The notes under the pieces are model-generated. The model searched no databases and was not told the origin of the DNA. It saw only the letters and a list, made by a program, of their open reading frames with translations. Shown here piece by piece: positions 1-5,173 of a stretch of 5,173 bases of DNA; within the stretch, counting starts at the first letter, position 1; each line of letters opens with the position of its first letter. The translations under genes were made by a program, and so were the position numbers. Source of the DNA: Magnetospira sp. (GTDB taxonomy: Bacteria; Pseudomonadota; Alphaproteobacteria; Rhodospirillales; Magnetospiraceae); NCBI GenBank assembly GCA_028277325.1, contig JANQGL010000453.1, forward strand, positions 1 to 5,173, in the 5' to 3' direction.

Positions 1-56
1 AGGCCCCAGCATGATTGTCTACAGGCCCTAGGGAAAACGCCGGAGAGGATCCCCCG
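1..56. other. Short non-coding edge downstream of the tRNA nucleotidyltransferase gene
   Basis: No complete gene fits here. On the plus strand, bases 2-31 read as an open stretch of nine codons (GPSMIVYRP) ending in a TAG at 29-31, which could be the last residues of a gene converging on the minus-strand operon, but ten codons cannot establish this. I looked for a hairpin followed by a T run that would end the leftward operon and found none; the only symmetric elements are short loop-less palindromes (CCCTAGGG at 26-33, GGATCC at 48-53). Confidence 0.3.
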
Positions 57-1406
57 TCAGGTCGTCGACCGAACATCGCCGGCCGCGTCCCGCGCCAAGC
101 CGCGCAGTCGGTCGAGGCAGGCCGTGCGATCGGGCCGGAAGTCCTCGGCCTCCCACCAGTCGGCGACGGCGCGCAGCAGTTCGCCGACCCTGGGGCCGCG
201 CGGCACCCCCAGGTCGAGCGCGTCGCGGCCGCGCAGCGGAAAGTCGGTCGGGGTCCAGGCCAGGGCGGCCTCCAGCAGCGCCGTCCAGCGGGCGTTGACT
301 CCCGGTCCGGCCCGCGGCGCCTCGGCCATCGCCCCGGCCCAGGCCAGCAGCAGCCGGTCGCGGGCGGTCTCGCCGCCCCAGCGGTACAGCCGGCGGCGCA
401 GGTCGCGCGGCGGGAGGTCCGGATGCAGGTCGCCCGGGATCTCGGCCAGGGCGGCCAGCCGGCCGCGCTGACGGTTGGACAGCCGCAGCCGGTCGGCCAC
501 CGCCAGCGCCCCGGCCCGGTCGGCGTCCAGCAGGGCGGCCAGGCGGCGCACCGAATCGGGGTCCACCCCGTCGATCCCGAGGGCCGTGGTCTCCAGCCAC
601 GACAGCAGGCGCAGCCGTCCGACCGGTCCCGCCTCCGGCAGGATCGCGGCCAGCGGCCCGGTGTCGCGCATCAGCAGCACCGCCGTCGCCGGGTCGGGCG
701 CCAAAAGGACCAGGAACAGCTCGTGACGGATCCGTTCCCCGGACAGTTCGGTCAGGCGCGGCGCCAGGGCGCGGCAGGCGGCGACGGCGTCGGGATCGAT
801 CGGCGGCCGGCCGTAGTGGGCGAGGAAGCGGAAAAAGCGCAGCACCCGCAGCAGGTCCTCCTCGCAGCGGGTCCGCGCGTCGCCGACGAACCGCACCCGC
901 CCGGCGTAGAGGTCCTCCAGGCCGCCGAACGGATCGTGGATCGCGCCGTCCAGGCCGCAGAACAGGGCGTTGATGGTGAAGTCGCGGCGCGCCGCGTCGG
1001 CCGTCCAGTCGTCGGTGAAGGCGACCCGGGCCCGCCGGCCGTCGGTCTCCAGGTCGCGGCGGAGGGTGGTGATCTCGAAATGGACGCGGTTGACCACCGC
1101 GGTCACGGTGCCGTGGACGATCCCGGTCGGGATGGCGTGCACCCCGGCCGCCTCCAGGGCCGCCGTCACCCGCTCCGGGGTCAGGTGGCAGGCGATGTCG
1201 ATGTCCCTCACCGGCCGGTGCAGCAGGGCGTCGCGCACGCAGCCGCCGACGAACCGCGCCTCGCCGCCGGCCGCCCGCAGGGCGTCGAACACGGCCAGGG
1301 TTTCCGGGGCCCGCATCCAGGGCTGCGGCGGCAGGGCGCCGACCGGGTCCGGGTTGGGCGCCGGCAACGCCCGCAGGCGGTCGCGGGGCTCCGCCGCGGC
1401 GGTCAT
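57..1406 (-). CDS. cca: CCA tRNA nucleotidyltransferase
   Basis: This 449-residue cytoplasmic enzyme belongs to the class II nucleotidyltransferase family (poly(A) polymerase/CCA-adding group), which adds or repairs the 3'-terminal CCA of tRNAs using CTP and ATP. Visible motifs, in order: the GGCVRD loop (54-59) and the metal-binding aspartates of RDID (D68, D70) in the catalytic head; RRDFTINAL (140-148), the conserved motif B; DPFGGLEDL (158-166); EDLLRVLR (183-190), the nucleotide-base recognition motif D; and ERIRHEL (224-230), motif E. The rest is a helical tRNA-binding body. I see no HD phosphohydrolase motif of the kind found C-terminally in the E. coli enzyme. The ATG start shares its A with the TGA stop of the DUF6111 gene (TGATG) and is preceded by a strong GGAGG four bases away. 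It is the last gene of the leftward operon. CCA-adding and poly(A) polymerase activities are hard to separate by sequence, but the length and neighbours favour CCA addition. Confidence 0.95.
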   Translation of the reverse strand: MTAAAEPRDRLRALPAPNPDPVGALPPQPWMRAPETLAVFDALRAAGGEARFVGGCVRDALLHRPVRDIDIACHLTPERVTAALEAAGVHAIPTGIVHGTVTAVVNRVHFEITTLRRDLETDGRRARVAFTDDWTADAARRDFTINALFCGLDGAIHDPFGGLEDLYAGRVRFVGDARTRCEEDLLRVLRFFRFLAHYGRPPIDPDAVAACRALAPRLTELSGERIRHELFLVLLAPDPATAVLLMRDTGPLAAILPEAGPVGRLRLLSWLETTALGIDGVDPDSVRRLAALLDADRAGALAVADRLRLSNRQRGRLAALAEIPGDLHPDLPPRDLRRRLYRWGGETARDRLLLAWAGAMAEAPRAGPGVNARWTALLEAALAWTPTDFPLRGRDALDLGVPRGPRVGELLRAVADWWEAEDFRPDRTACLDRLRGLARDAAGDVRSTT

Positions 1407-1690
1407 CAGTCCTCCCCGGGCGGCACGATGCGGCCGGGAACCACCTTGCCGTCCTCCCACCGCGGCGCCTCGTAGACACCCTCCGGGGATACGCTGTCGA
1501 GCGCCGCCACGGTGCCGAGGGTGGCCAGCATGAGCACGAACCCGGCCACCGCCAGCCAGAACCAGGGGCCGCGCGCGATGGCGACCAGCGTGCCGTCGTC
1601 GCGGGCGCGCCGGGAGATCAGCACCCACAATACGTAGATGCCGAGCGGCGCCAGCAGCGGCAACAGGGTTTGCAGAAGGACTCGGGTCAT
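1406..1690 (-). CDS. DUF6111 family small membrane protein
   Basis: This 94-residue protein has two predicted membrane helices: residues about 4-25 (LLQTLLPLLAPLGIYVLWVL) and about 42-64 (a run rich in W, F, L, A and V). A basic loop between them (SRRAR at 26-30) suggests that this loop faces the cytoplasm. The short hydrophilic tail carries the EDGKVVPGRI pattern (79-88), which I recognise as typical of alphaproteobacterial DUF6111 proteins. Its function is not known. The ATG start shares a base with the TGA stop of the Nudix gene (TGATG); no clear ribosome binding site is seen, so translation is probably coupled to the upstream gene. The family assignment is from memory of the tail and layout; the two-helix membrane character is seen directly. 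Confidence 0.75.
   Translation of the reverse strand: MTRVLLQTLLPLLAPLGIYVLWVLISRRARDDGTLVAIARGPWFWLAVAGFVLMLATLGTVAALDSVSPEGVYEAPRWEDGKVVPGRIVPPGED
1411..1415 (-). promoter_or_regulatory. Shine-Dalgarno sequence of the CCA nucleotidyltransferase gene
   Basis: On the minus strand a perfect GGAGG lies four bases before the ATG at 1406. It sits inside the last codons of the DUF6111 gene and fixes the start of the tRNA nucleotidyltransferase, ruling out the longer in-frame reading that continues upstream. Its strength suggests that this gene can be initiated independently as well as by coupling. Confidence 0.75.
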
Positions 1691-2310
1691 CAGCGCAGAA
1701 ACTCGTGCAGCGAAACCAGCATACCCGCCGTGGCGCCCCAGATGAAGCGTTCGCCATAAGGCATGGCGTGGAAATGCCGCTCGCGGCCGTCGAGGGTCCG
1801 GCTGCACCGCCGGTGGTTGGCCGAATCGAGCACGAACGCCAGCGGCACCTCGAACGCCTCGGCCACCTCGAACGGATCGAGGCACAGGCGGACCGGCGGC
1901 TGCACGATGCCGACCACCGGCAGGACATCGAACCCGGTCCGCGTCGCATAGCGTGGCAGGCACCCGATGATCGTCACGCAGGCCGGGTCGAGGCCGATCT
2001 CCTCCTCCGCCTCGCGCAGCGCGGCGCGGCGGGCCGCTTCGGGGCCGGGCGGCCCGTCCTCCGGCTCGAGGCGTCCGCCCGGGAACGAGATCTGCCCCGG
2101 ATGGTGCTCCAGGTGGTCGGTCCGCCGGGTCAGCAGCAGGGTCATCCGGTCGCGGTCGACCAGCGGCACCAGCACCGCCGCCGGCCGCGGGACCGGCGCC
2201 GGGGTCAGGTCGGGATTGAGGTCGTGGTCGCCGCGTCGCGGGGCGCCGCCGCCGCATCGCACCGCCGCCGGGCGGGCGGCGAACCTGGCGATGATGGTGT
2301 CACGGTTCAC
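1690..2310 (-). CDS. Nudix hydrolase, CoA pyrophosphatase-like
   Basis: This 206-residue cytoplasmic hydrolase resembles the NudL/NUDT7 CoA pyrophosphatase group, which cleaves CoA or its derivatives to 4'-phosphopantetheine and 3',5'-ADP. The family signature (UPF0035 type) is clear: LLLTRRTDHLEHHPGQ (58-73) followed by SFPGG (75-79). The catalytic Nudix helix is REAEEEIGL (99-107), with metal-binding glutamates expected at E100, E103 and E104. The spacing between FPGG and REAEEE is about five residues longer than in relatives I can recall because of a GPPGP segment (86-90). The GTG start at 2310 overlaps the DUF1285 stop as GTGA, typical of coupled translation; a longer in-frame start at 2358 would overlap that gene by about 50 bases and is less likely. 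The first 40 residues (MNRDTIIARF, then a Pro/Arg/Gly-rich stretch) precede the Nudix fold. Substrate preference within the family cannot be proved from sequence alone. Confidence 0.92.
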   Translation of the reverse strand: MNRDTIIARFAARPAAVRCGGGAPRRGDHDLNPDLTPAPVPRPAAVLVPLVDRDRMTLLLTRRTDHLEHHPGQISFPGGRLEPEDGPPGPEAARRAALREAEEEIGLDPACVTIIGCLPRYATRTGFDVLPVVGIVQPPVRLCLDPFEVAEAFEVPLAFVLDSANHRRCSRTLDGRERHFHAMPYGERFIWGATAGMLVSLHEFLR

Positions 2311-2825
2311 GCCGCGTCGTACGTTTTTCCAAGGGGAAAGAACGTTCCCATGCTCCACACCCCGTAAAGGTTTTCGGCGCCGATTCGCTCCTCGTTGCCG
2401 AGCGCCACCAGCTCGTAGTAGACGGCGCGTGCGATCCGCGCCTCCAGCCCCGGCCGGACGAGCACGTAGGGAATCGTTTCCCCGCTGTCGGGCGTCTCGG
2501 CCACCCGCAAGGGGTGATCTTTGTCGATGGTCACGATCTCGTCAATATTGGTCCGCAGACTGATCACCTGCATGGCCGCGTCATGGCAGACGAACAGTTC
2601 GACGGCGACGAACGGCACGTCCTCCACTTCGATGCGGCCCCGCTCGACCGGGGTGACGAGCCAGTAGCCGCCGTCGTCGTCCCGTTCGAGCACCGAGGCG
2701 AAAAGGGAAACCATCTCTTTGCGCCCGATGGGCGAACCGCGATAATACCAGGTGCCGTCGCGGGCAATGCGGATGTCGAGGTCGCCGCACATCTGGCGGG
2801 ACCGTTCGGGAGTCGGAGTTTGCAT
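2307..2825 (-). CDS. DUF1285 family protein
   Basis: This 172-residue soluble protein matches the DUF1285 family, whose biochemical role is not established. Recognisable family segments are GDLDIRIARDGTWYYRGSPI (14-33), YWLVTPVERGRIEVED (54-69), VAVELFV (73-79) and the C-terminal WSMGTFFPLG (157-166). There is no signal peptide or membrane helix. It is the first gene of the leftward operon and its stop overlaps the GTG start of the Nudix gene by four bases (GTGA). The start at 2825 is chosen because an AAGG ribosome binding site lies six bases upstream on the minus strand; the alternative ATG at 2852 would add nine residues (MLSSSPRPA) with a poorer site. The gene is noticeably less GC-rich than its neighbours: hand counts of two 60-base lines gave 55 and 65 %, against 83 % in one line of the MoxR gene. 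All family members I recall are single-domain proteins of about this size. Confidence 0.88.
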   Translation of the reverse strand: MQTPTPERSRQMCGDLDIRIARDGTWYYRGSPIGRKEMVSLFASVLERDDDGGYWLVTPVERGRIEVEDVPFVAVELFVCHDAAMQVISLRTNIDEIVTIDKDHPLRVAETPDSGETIPYVLVRPGLEARIARAVYYELVALGNEERIGAENLYGVWSMGTFFPLGKTYDAA

Positions 2826-2831
2826 GGCGGG

Positions 2832-2835
2832 CCTT
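2832..2835 (-). promoter_or_regulatory. Ribosome binding site of the DUF1285 gene
   Basis: On the minus strand AAGG lies six bases before the ATG at 2825. It favours this start over the upstream in-frame ATG at 2852, for which only a GGGA about 11 bases away is seen. Confidence 0.5.
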
Positions 2836-2897
2836 GGCGACGAGCTGAGCATCTACGGGCGTTTCCCGGCCGCGTCCCTCGGGGCGCGGCCCTTGTC

Positions 2898-2909
2898 AAC
2901 CGATCGGTT
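2898..2909. repeat. Perfect 12-bp palindrome AACCGATCGGTT, possible operator
   Basis: AACCGATCGGTT equals its own reverse complement, with no loop. It lies in the divergent gap, six bases before the first possible ATG of the MoxR gene, and shares two bases with the minus-strand TTGACA hexamer. Its place between two divergent operons fits a site for a dimeric DNA-binding regulator, but no known regulator motif is recognised, and no regulator gene lies in the window. Confidence 0.45.
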
Positions 2910-2915
2910 TCTGCG

Positions 2916-3932
2916 ATGGAAGATATGGGTATGCATCCGGCGGTCGCCAAGGAAGCGGTTGGCTCGGCCGATCCCGACCGGCTGGGCGAGCGGCTGGCGG
3001 CGGTCCGCGCGGCGGTCGGCGAGGTCGTTTTCGGGCAGGACTCGGCGGTCGAGGCGGCCCTGGTCACCCTGCTGGCCGGCGGCCATGGCCTGCTGGTCGG
3101 GGTGCCCGGCCTCGGCAAGACACGGCTGGTCGAGACCCTGGGCACGGTGTTCGGGCTCGACGAACGGCGGGTCCAGTGCACCCCCGACCTGATGCCGGAC
3201 GACATCCTGGGCTCCGAGGTGCTGGAGGAGCCGGTGCCGGGGCGGCGGGCGTTCCGGTTCCTGCCGGGGCCGGTGTTCTGCCAGCTCCTGATGGCCGACG
3301 AGATCAACCGGGCCAGCCCGCGCACCCAGTCGGCCCTGCTGCAGGCGATGCAGGAAGGGCGGGTGACGGTGGCCGGCCACGCCCATCCGCTGCCGCGGCC
3401 GTTCCACGTGCTGGCGACCCAGAACACGCTGGATCTGGAAGGGACCTATCCGCTGCCCGAGGCGCAGCTCGACCGGTTCCTGATGCGGATCGACATCGGC
3501 CACCCGGACGCCGCGGCGGAGCGCCGGGTGCTGATCGACACCACCCGCGCCGACGCGCCGGCGGCGCGTCCGGTGATGACGCCCGAGGAATTGCTGGCCG
3601 CGCAGGCCCTGGTGCGCGCCATGCCGGTGGGCGAAACGGTGGTGGCGGCGATCCTCGACCTGATCCGCGCCGGGCGGCCGGGCGATCCCGACGCGCCGCC
3701 GCCGGTCGACGCCCACCTGGCCTGGGGCCCGGGGCCGCGCGCCGGGCAGGCGCTGATGCTGGGGACGCGCGCCCGCGCGTTGCTGGACGGCCGCCCGGCG
3801 CCGTCGGTCGACGACGTCCTGGCGCTGGCCGGGCCGGTGCTGCGCCATCGCATGGCGCTCAACTTCGCGGCGCGGGCCGAGGGGGTGTCGCTGGACGCGG
3901 TCATCGACGCCCTCGGCGACCGTTTGCGATGA
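2916..3932 (+). CDS. MoxR family AAA+ ATPase
   Basis: This 338-residue cytoplasmic ATPase belongs to the MoxR branch of AAA+ proteins, believed to act as chaperone-like remodellers together with VWA-domain partners. Residues seen, counted from the ATG at 2916: Walker A GVPGLGKT (62-69, K68); Walker B LLMADEIN (124-131, D128 and E129); NRASPRTQSALLQAMQEG (131-148), a MoxR hallmark; sensor 1 VLATQN (165-170); arginine finger in LDRF (R187); and a sensor 2-like arginine in GPGPRAG (R275), where many relatives have a GASPRA-type sequence. The C-terminal part is the helical lid domain. Three ATGs lie close together (2916, 2925, 2931). The last has a GGAAG eight bases upstream and could be the true start, giving 333 residues; no clear site precedes 2916. 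It is the first gene of the rightward operon, and its TGA overlaps the DUF58 ATG by four bases (ATGA). Confidence 0.95.
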   Translation: MEDMGMHPAVAKEAVGSADPDRLGERLAAVRAAVGEVVFGQDSAVEAALVTLLAGGHGLLVGVPGLGKTRLVETLGTVFGLDERRVQCTPDLMPDDILGSEVLEEPVPGRRAFRFLPGPVFCQLLMADEINRASPRTQSALLQAMQEGRVTVAGHAHPLPRPFHVLATQNTLDLEGTYPLPEAQLDRFLMRIDIGHPDAAAERRVLIDTTRADAPAARPVMTPEELLAAQALVRAMPVGETVVAAILDLIRAGRPGDPDAPPPVDAHLAWGPGPRAGQALMLGTRARALLDGRPAPSVDDVLALAGPVLRHRMALNFAARAEGVSLDAVIDALGDRLR

Positions 3933-4774
3933 GCCGTCGCGCGGCGGTCCGCCTCGGCGACGCCCTGCCGCCGCTGCTGGTGGCGGCCTGGCGGATCGCC
4001 GAAACCGTGCACGTCGGTCCGCACGGCCGGCGGCGCGGCGGCCCCGGCGACACCTTCTGGGAGTACCGCCCCTACCGGCCGACCGAACCGGCGGCGCGCA
4101 TCGACTGGCGGCGTTCGGCACGCTCCGACGATCTCTATCTGCGCGAAACCGAATGGCAGGCCGCGCAGACCCTCCTGCTGTGGCGCGACGCCTCGCCGTC
4201 GATGGCCTACCGGTCGCGCCGCGACCTGCCCGCCAAGCGCGAGCGGGCGGAGGTGCTGCTGCTGGCCCTGGCGGTCCTGGCGGCGCGCGGCGGCGAGCGG
4301 GTGGGCCTTCCCGGCGGGCCGCCGCGCATGGGCGGGGCGCGCCACGTGCTGGAGGCGGTGGCGCTCGATCTCGACACCGTCCCGGCCGACCGCTGGCCGT
4401 CGCCGCCGCGCCACGCGCGGGTGGTCCTGCTGGGCGATTTCCTCGATCCGCCCGGGAGGCTGGCCGATCTGCTGGGCCGCCTGCGGGCCGGGGGGGCGAC
4501 CGGGCATCTGGTCGGCCTGCGGGATCCGGCCGAGGACGCCCTGCCGTTCGCCGGCCGGGTCCGGGTCGAGGGGATGGAGGGCGAGGGCGGCCGCCGGATC
4601 GAGCGGATCGAGGACCTGCGCGCCGGGTACCGGCGGGCGGTGGCGCGGCAGCGGGCCGAGGTGGCGGACCTGGCGCGGCGATTCGGCTGCGACCTGATCT
4701 GGCACCGCACCGACGCGCCCCCCGAACCGGTTCTGCTGTCGCTGTACGAAAGATTGTCGGAGGTGCCGTGCTGA
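3929..4774 (+). CDS. DUF58 domain protein with VWA-like metal site
   Basis: This 281-residue protein is the usual partner encoded next to MoxR ATPases. The DUF58 core is seen as WEYRPYRPTEPAARIDWRRS (44-63) followed by DDLYLRETEW (67-76). A von Willebrand A-like fold follows, with an intact MIDAS first motif DASPS (87-91, D-x-S-x-S) after a hydrophobic strand (TLLLW), and a later strand VVLLGDFLD (165-173) in the position of the third metal-site motif. The protein has no membrane helices, so this is the short soluble form rather than the version with an N-terminal hairpin. The ATG overlaps the MoxR stop as ATGA and has no obvious ribosome binding site, so translation is probably coupled to MoxR. 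In family terms it is expected to interact with the MoxR ATPase at the membrane face; its molecular target is unknown. Confidence 0.93.
   Translation: MSRRAAVRLGDALPPLLVAAWRIAETVHVGPHGRRRGGPGDTFWEYRPYRPTEPAARIDWRRSARSDDLYLRETEWQAAQTLLLWRDASPSMAYRSRRDLPAKRERAEVLLLALAVLAARGGERVGLPGGPPRMGGARHVLEAVALDLDTVPADRWPSPPRHARVVLLGDFLDPPGRLADLLGRLRAGGATGHLVGLRDPAEDALPFAGRVRVEGMEGEGGRRIERIEDLRAGYRRAVARQRAEVADLARRFGCDLIWHRTDAPPEPVLLSLYERLSEVPC
4759..4763 (+). promoter_or_regulatory. Shine-Dalgarno sequence of the BatA-like gene
   Basis: GGAGG lies four bases before the GTG at 4768, inside the last codons of the DUF58 gene. It decides the GTG start of the third gene and shows that this gene overlaps DUF58 by seven bases. 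Confidence 0.7.
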
Positions 4775-5173
4775 CGCCCGGGCCGTTGACCTTCGCCGCC
4801 CCCTGGATGCTGGCCGGACTGGTCGCGGTGCCGCTGCTGGTGCCGCTGCTGCGGTCGCTGCCGCCGCCGGCCCGCCTGCTGCGGTTTCCGCCGGCCCGCC
4901 TGCTGTTCGATCTGGCGGACGGCGGGCGCACCGCGCGGCGCGCCCCGTGGTGGCTGGTCGTCCTGCGGCTGACCGCCGTGGTCCTGGTGATCCTGGCGGC
5001 GGCCGGGCCGCGATTCGATCGCGCGACGGCGCCGCCCGAGGGTCCCCTGGTGGTGGTGGTGGACGACGGCTGGGCGGCGGCGGCCGACTGGACGGCGCGC
5101 CGCGAAGCGCTGCGGGACCTGGTGGACCGCGCCGGCCGGGCCGCCCGGCCGGTGGTCGTGGCGACCACCGCGC
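4768..5173 (+). CDS. BatA-like membrane protein, probably DUF4159 family (5' part only)
   Basis: The first 135 codons of a larger protein are present; it runs off the window end. It opens with the aerotolerance-type BatA N-terminal domain: a first membrane helix at about 12-30 (from PWMLAGLVAVPLLVPLL), a loop with PPPARLLRFPPARLLF (32-47), a basic patch (RTARR, 54-58) and a second helix at about 61-80 ending in the typical AAGPRF (78-83). A strand LVVVVDDGW (94-102) begins a von Willebrand A-like domain, but where a metal-binding D-x-S-x-S would stand it reads DDGWA, so the metal site appears lost. From memory, alphaproteobacterial proteins with this start continue into a DUF4159 domain and total about 900 residues; that part is outside the window. 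A GTG start is used, preceded by GGAGG, seven bases before the end of DUF58. As third gene of the operon it probably anchors the MoxR-DUF58 pair at the inner membrane (inference). Confidence 0.85.
   Translation, partial: MLTPGPLTFAAPWMLAGLVAVPLLVPLLRSLPPPARLLRFPPARLLFDLADGGRTARRAPWWLVVLRLTAVVLVILAAAGPRFDRATAPPEGPLVVVVDDGWAAAADWTARREALRDLVDRAGRAARPVVVATTA

Larger units (their letters stand above)
2826..2915. promoter_or_regulatory. Divergent intergenic region, likely promoters for both operons
   Basis: This 90-base gap separates the starts of the DUF1285 operon (leftward) and the MoxR operon (rightward), so promoters for both must lie here or just inside the genes. On the minus strand a perfect TTGACA hexamer reads from 2899 to 2894, a plausible -35 for the DUF1285 operon; the expected -10 position about 17 bases further (near 2876-2871) reads GACGCG, which is a poor match, so the promoter call is tentative. 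On the plus strand TTGTCA at 2893-2898 is a five-of-six match to a -35 element, but no good -10 follows before the MoxR start. A 12-bp palindrome at 2898-2909 overlaps both hexamers. Confidence 0.5.

Noticed and set aside
1..28. Direct repeat AGGCCC at 1-6 and 23-28
   Set aside because: A six-base GC-rich repeat is expected by chance and no attachment site or mobile element is nearby.
15..1475. Long plus-strand open frame opposite the CCA nucleotidyltransferase gene
   Set aside because: Its translation is low-complexity, rich in R, G, Q, P and A, with no recognisable domain. It lies antisense to a gene with every catalytic motif intact. Long antisense frames are expected at this GC content.
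1406..1949. Upstream extension of the CCA enzyme frame giving a 630-residue fusion
   Set aside because: The extra 181 codons run across the DUF6111 and Nudix genes in a shadow frame and are low-complexity, while a GGAGG and the TGATG junction mark the start at 1406.
2281..2358. Longer N-terminus for the Nudix protein from a GTG at 2358
   Set aside because: It would overlap the DUF1285 coding region by about 50 bases and add residues not resembling the family, while GTG at 2310 gives a classic GTGA junction.
4490..4496. Run of seven G in the DUF58 gene, a possible frameshift or phase-variation site
   Set aside because: The frame is intact through the run (two Gly codons then Ala), and such runs are common by chance in DNA of this GC content.
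5048..5062. Five tandem TGG triplets, a possible slippage-prone repeat
   Set aside because: They encode the hydrophobic strand L-VVVV of the VWA-like domain in frame with a biased Val codon; triplet changes would not shift the frame, so phase variation is unlikely.
2853..5168. 771-codon minus-strand open frame opposite MoxR, DUF58 and the BatA-like gene
   Set aside because: It has a highly biased Arg/Pro/Ala/Gly composition, spans three real genes on the other strand and contains no domain motif; it is a GC-driven shadow.

Overview
The window looks like chromosomal DNA from a high-GC alphaproteobacterium, most likely of the Rhodospirillales type. This rests on the very high GC (most stretches well above 70 %, strong G/C third-position bias), on the protein families present (DUF1285, DUF6111, alphaproteobacterial-style tRNA nucleotidyltransferase, MoxR/DUF58/BatA-like set), and on a gene order I recall as common in that group. 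The taxonomic call is inference; there is no rRNA or other marker here.

Layout: two tightly packed operons diverge from a short intergenic gap at 2826-2915. Leftward (minus strand) run four genes: a DUF1285 protein (2825-2307), a Nudix CoA pyrophosphatase-like hydrolase (2310-1690), a small two-helix DUF6111 membrane protein (1690-1406) and a CCA tRNA nucleotidyltransferase (1406-57). Each overlaps the next by 1-4 bases, so translation is probably coupled. Rightward (plus strand) run a MoxR-type AAA+ ATPase (2916-3932), a DUF58 protein with a von Willebrand A-like metal site (3929-4774), and the 5' part of a BatA-like membrane protein (4768 to the window end) that probably continues into a DUF4159-type protein. 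These also overlap by 4 and 7 bases. The first 56 bases hold no identifiable gene; they may include the tail of a convergent gene.

How they fit together: the rightward genes are the usual MoxR-DUF58-VWA/BatA module, in which a AAA+ ATPase is thought to act as a chaperone or remodeller with VWA-domain partners at the membrane. The leftward genes are housekeeping: tRNA 3'-end maturation or repair and nucleotide/CoA-derivative clean-up, plus two conserved proteins of unknown role.

I see no mobile element, CRISPR array, phage gene, RNA gene or toxin-antitoxin pair, and no previously undescribed system. The most useful second looks are a perfect 12-bp palindrome abutting a consensus -35 hexamer in the divergent promoter gap, the lost metal-site motif in the BatA-like protein, and a small insertion in the Nudix box.
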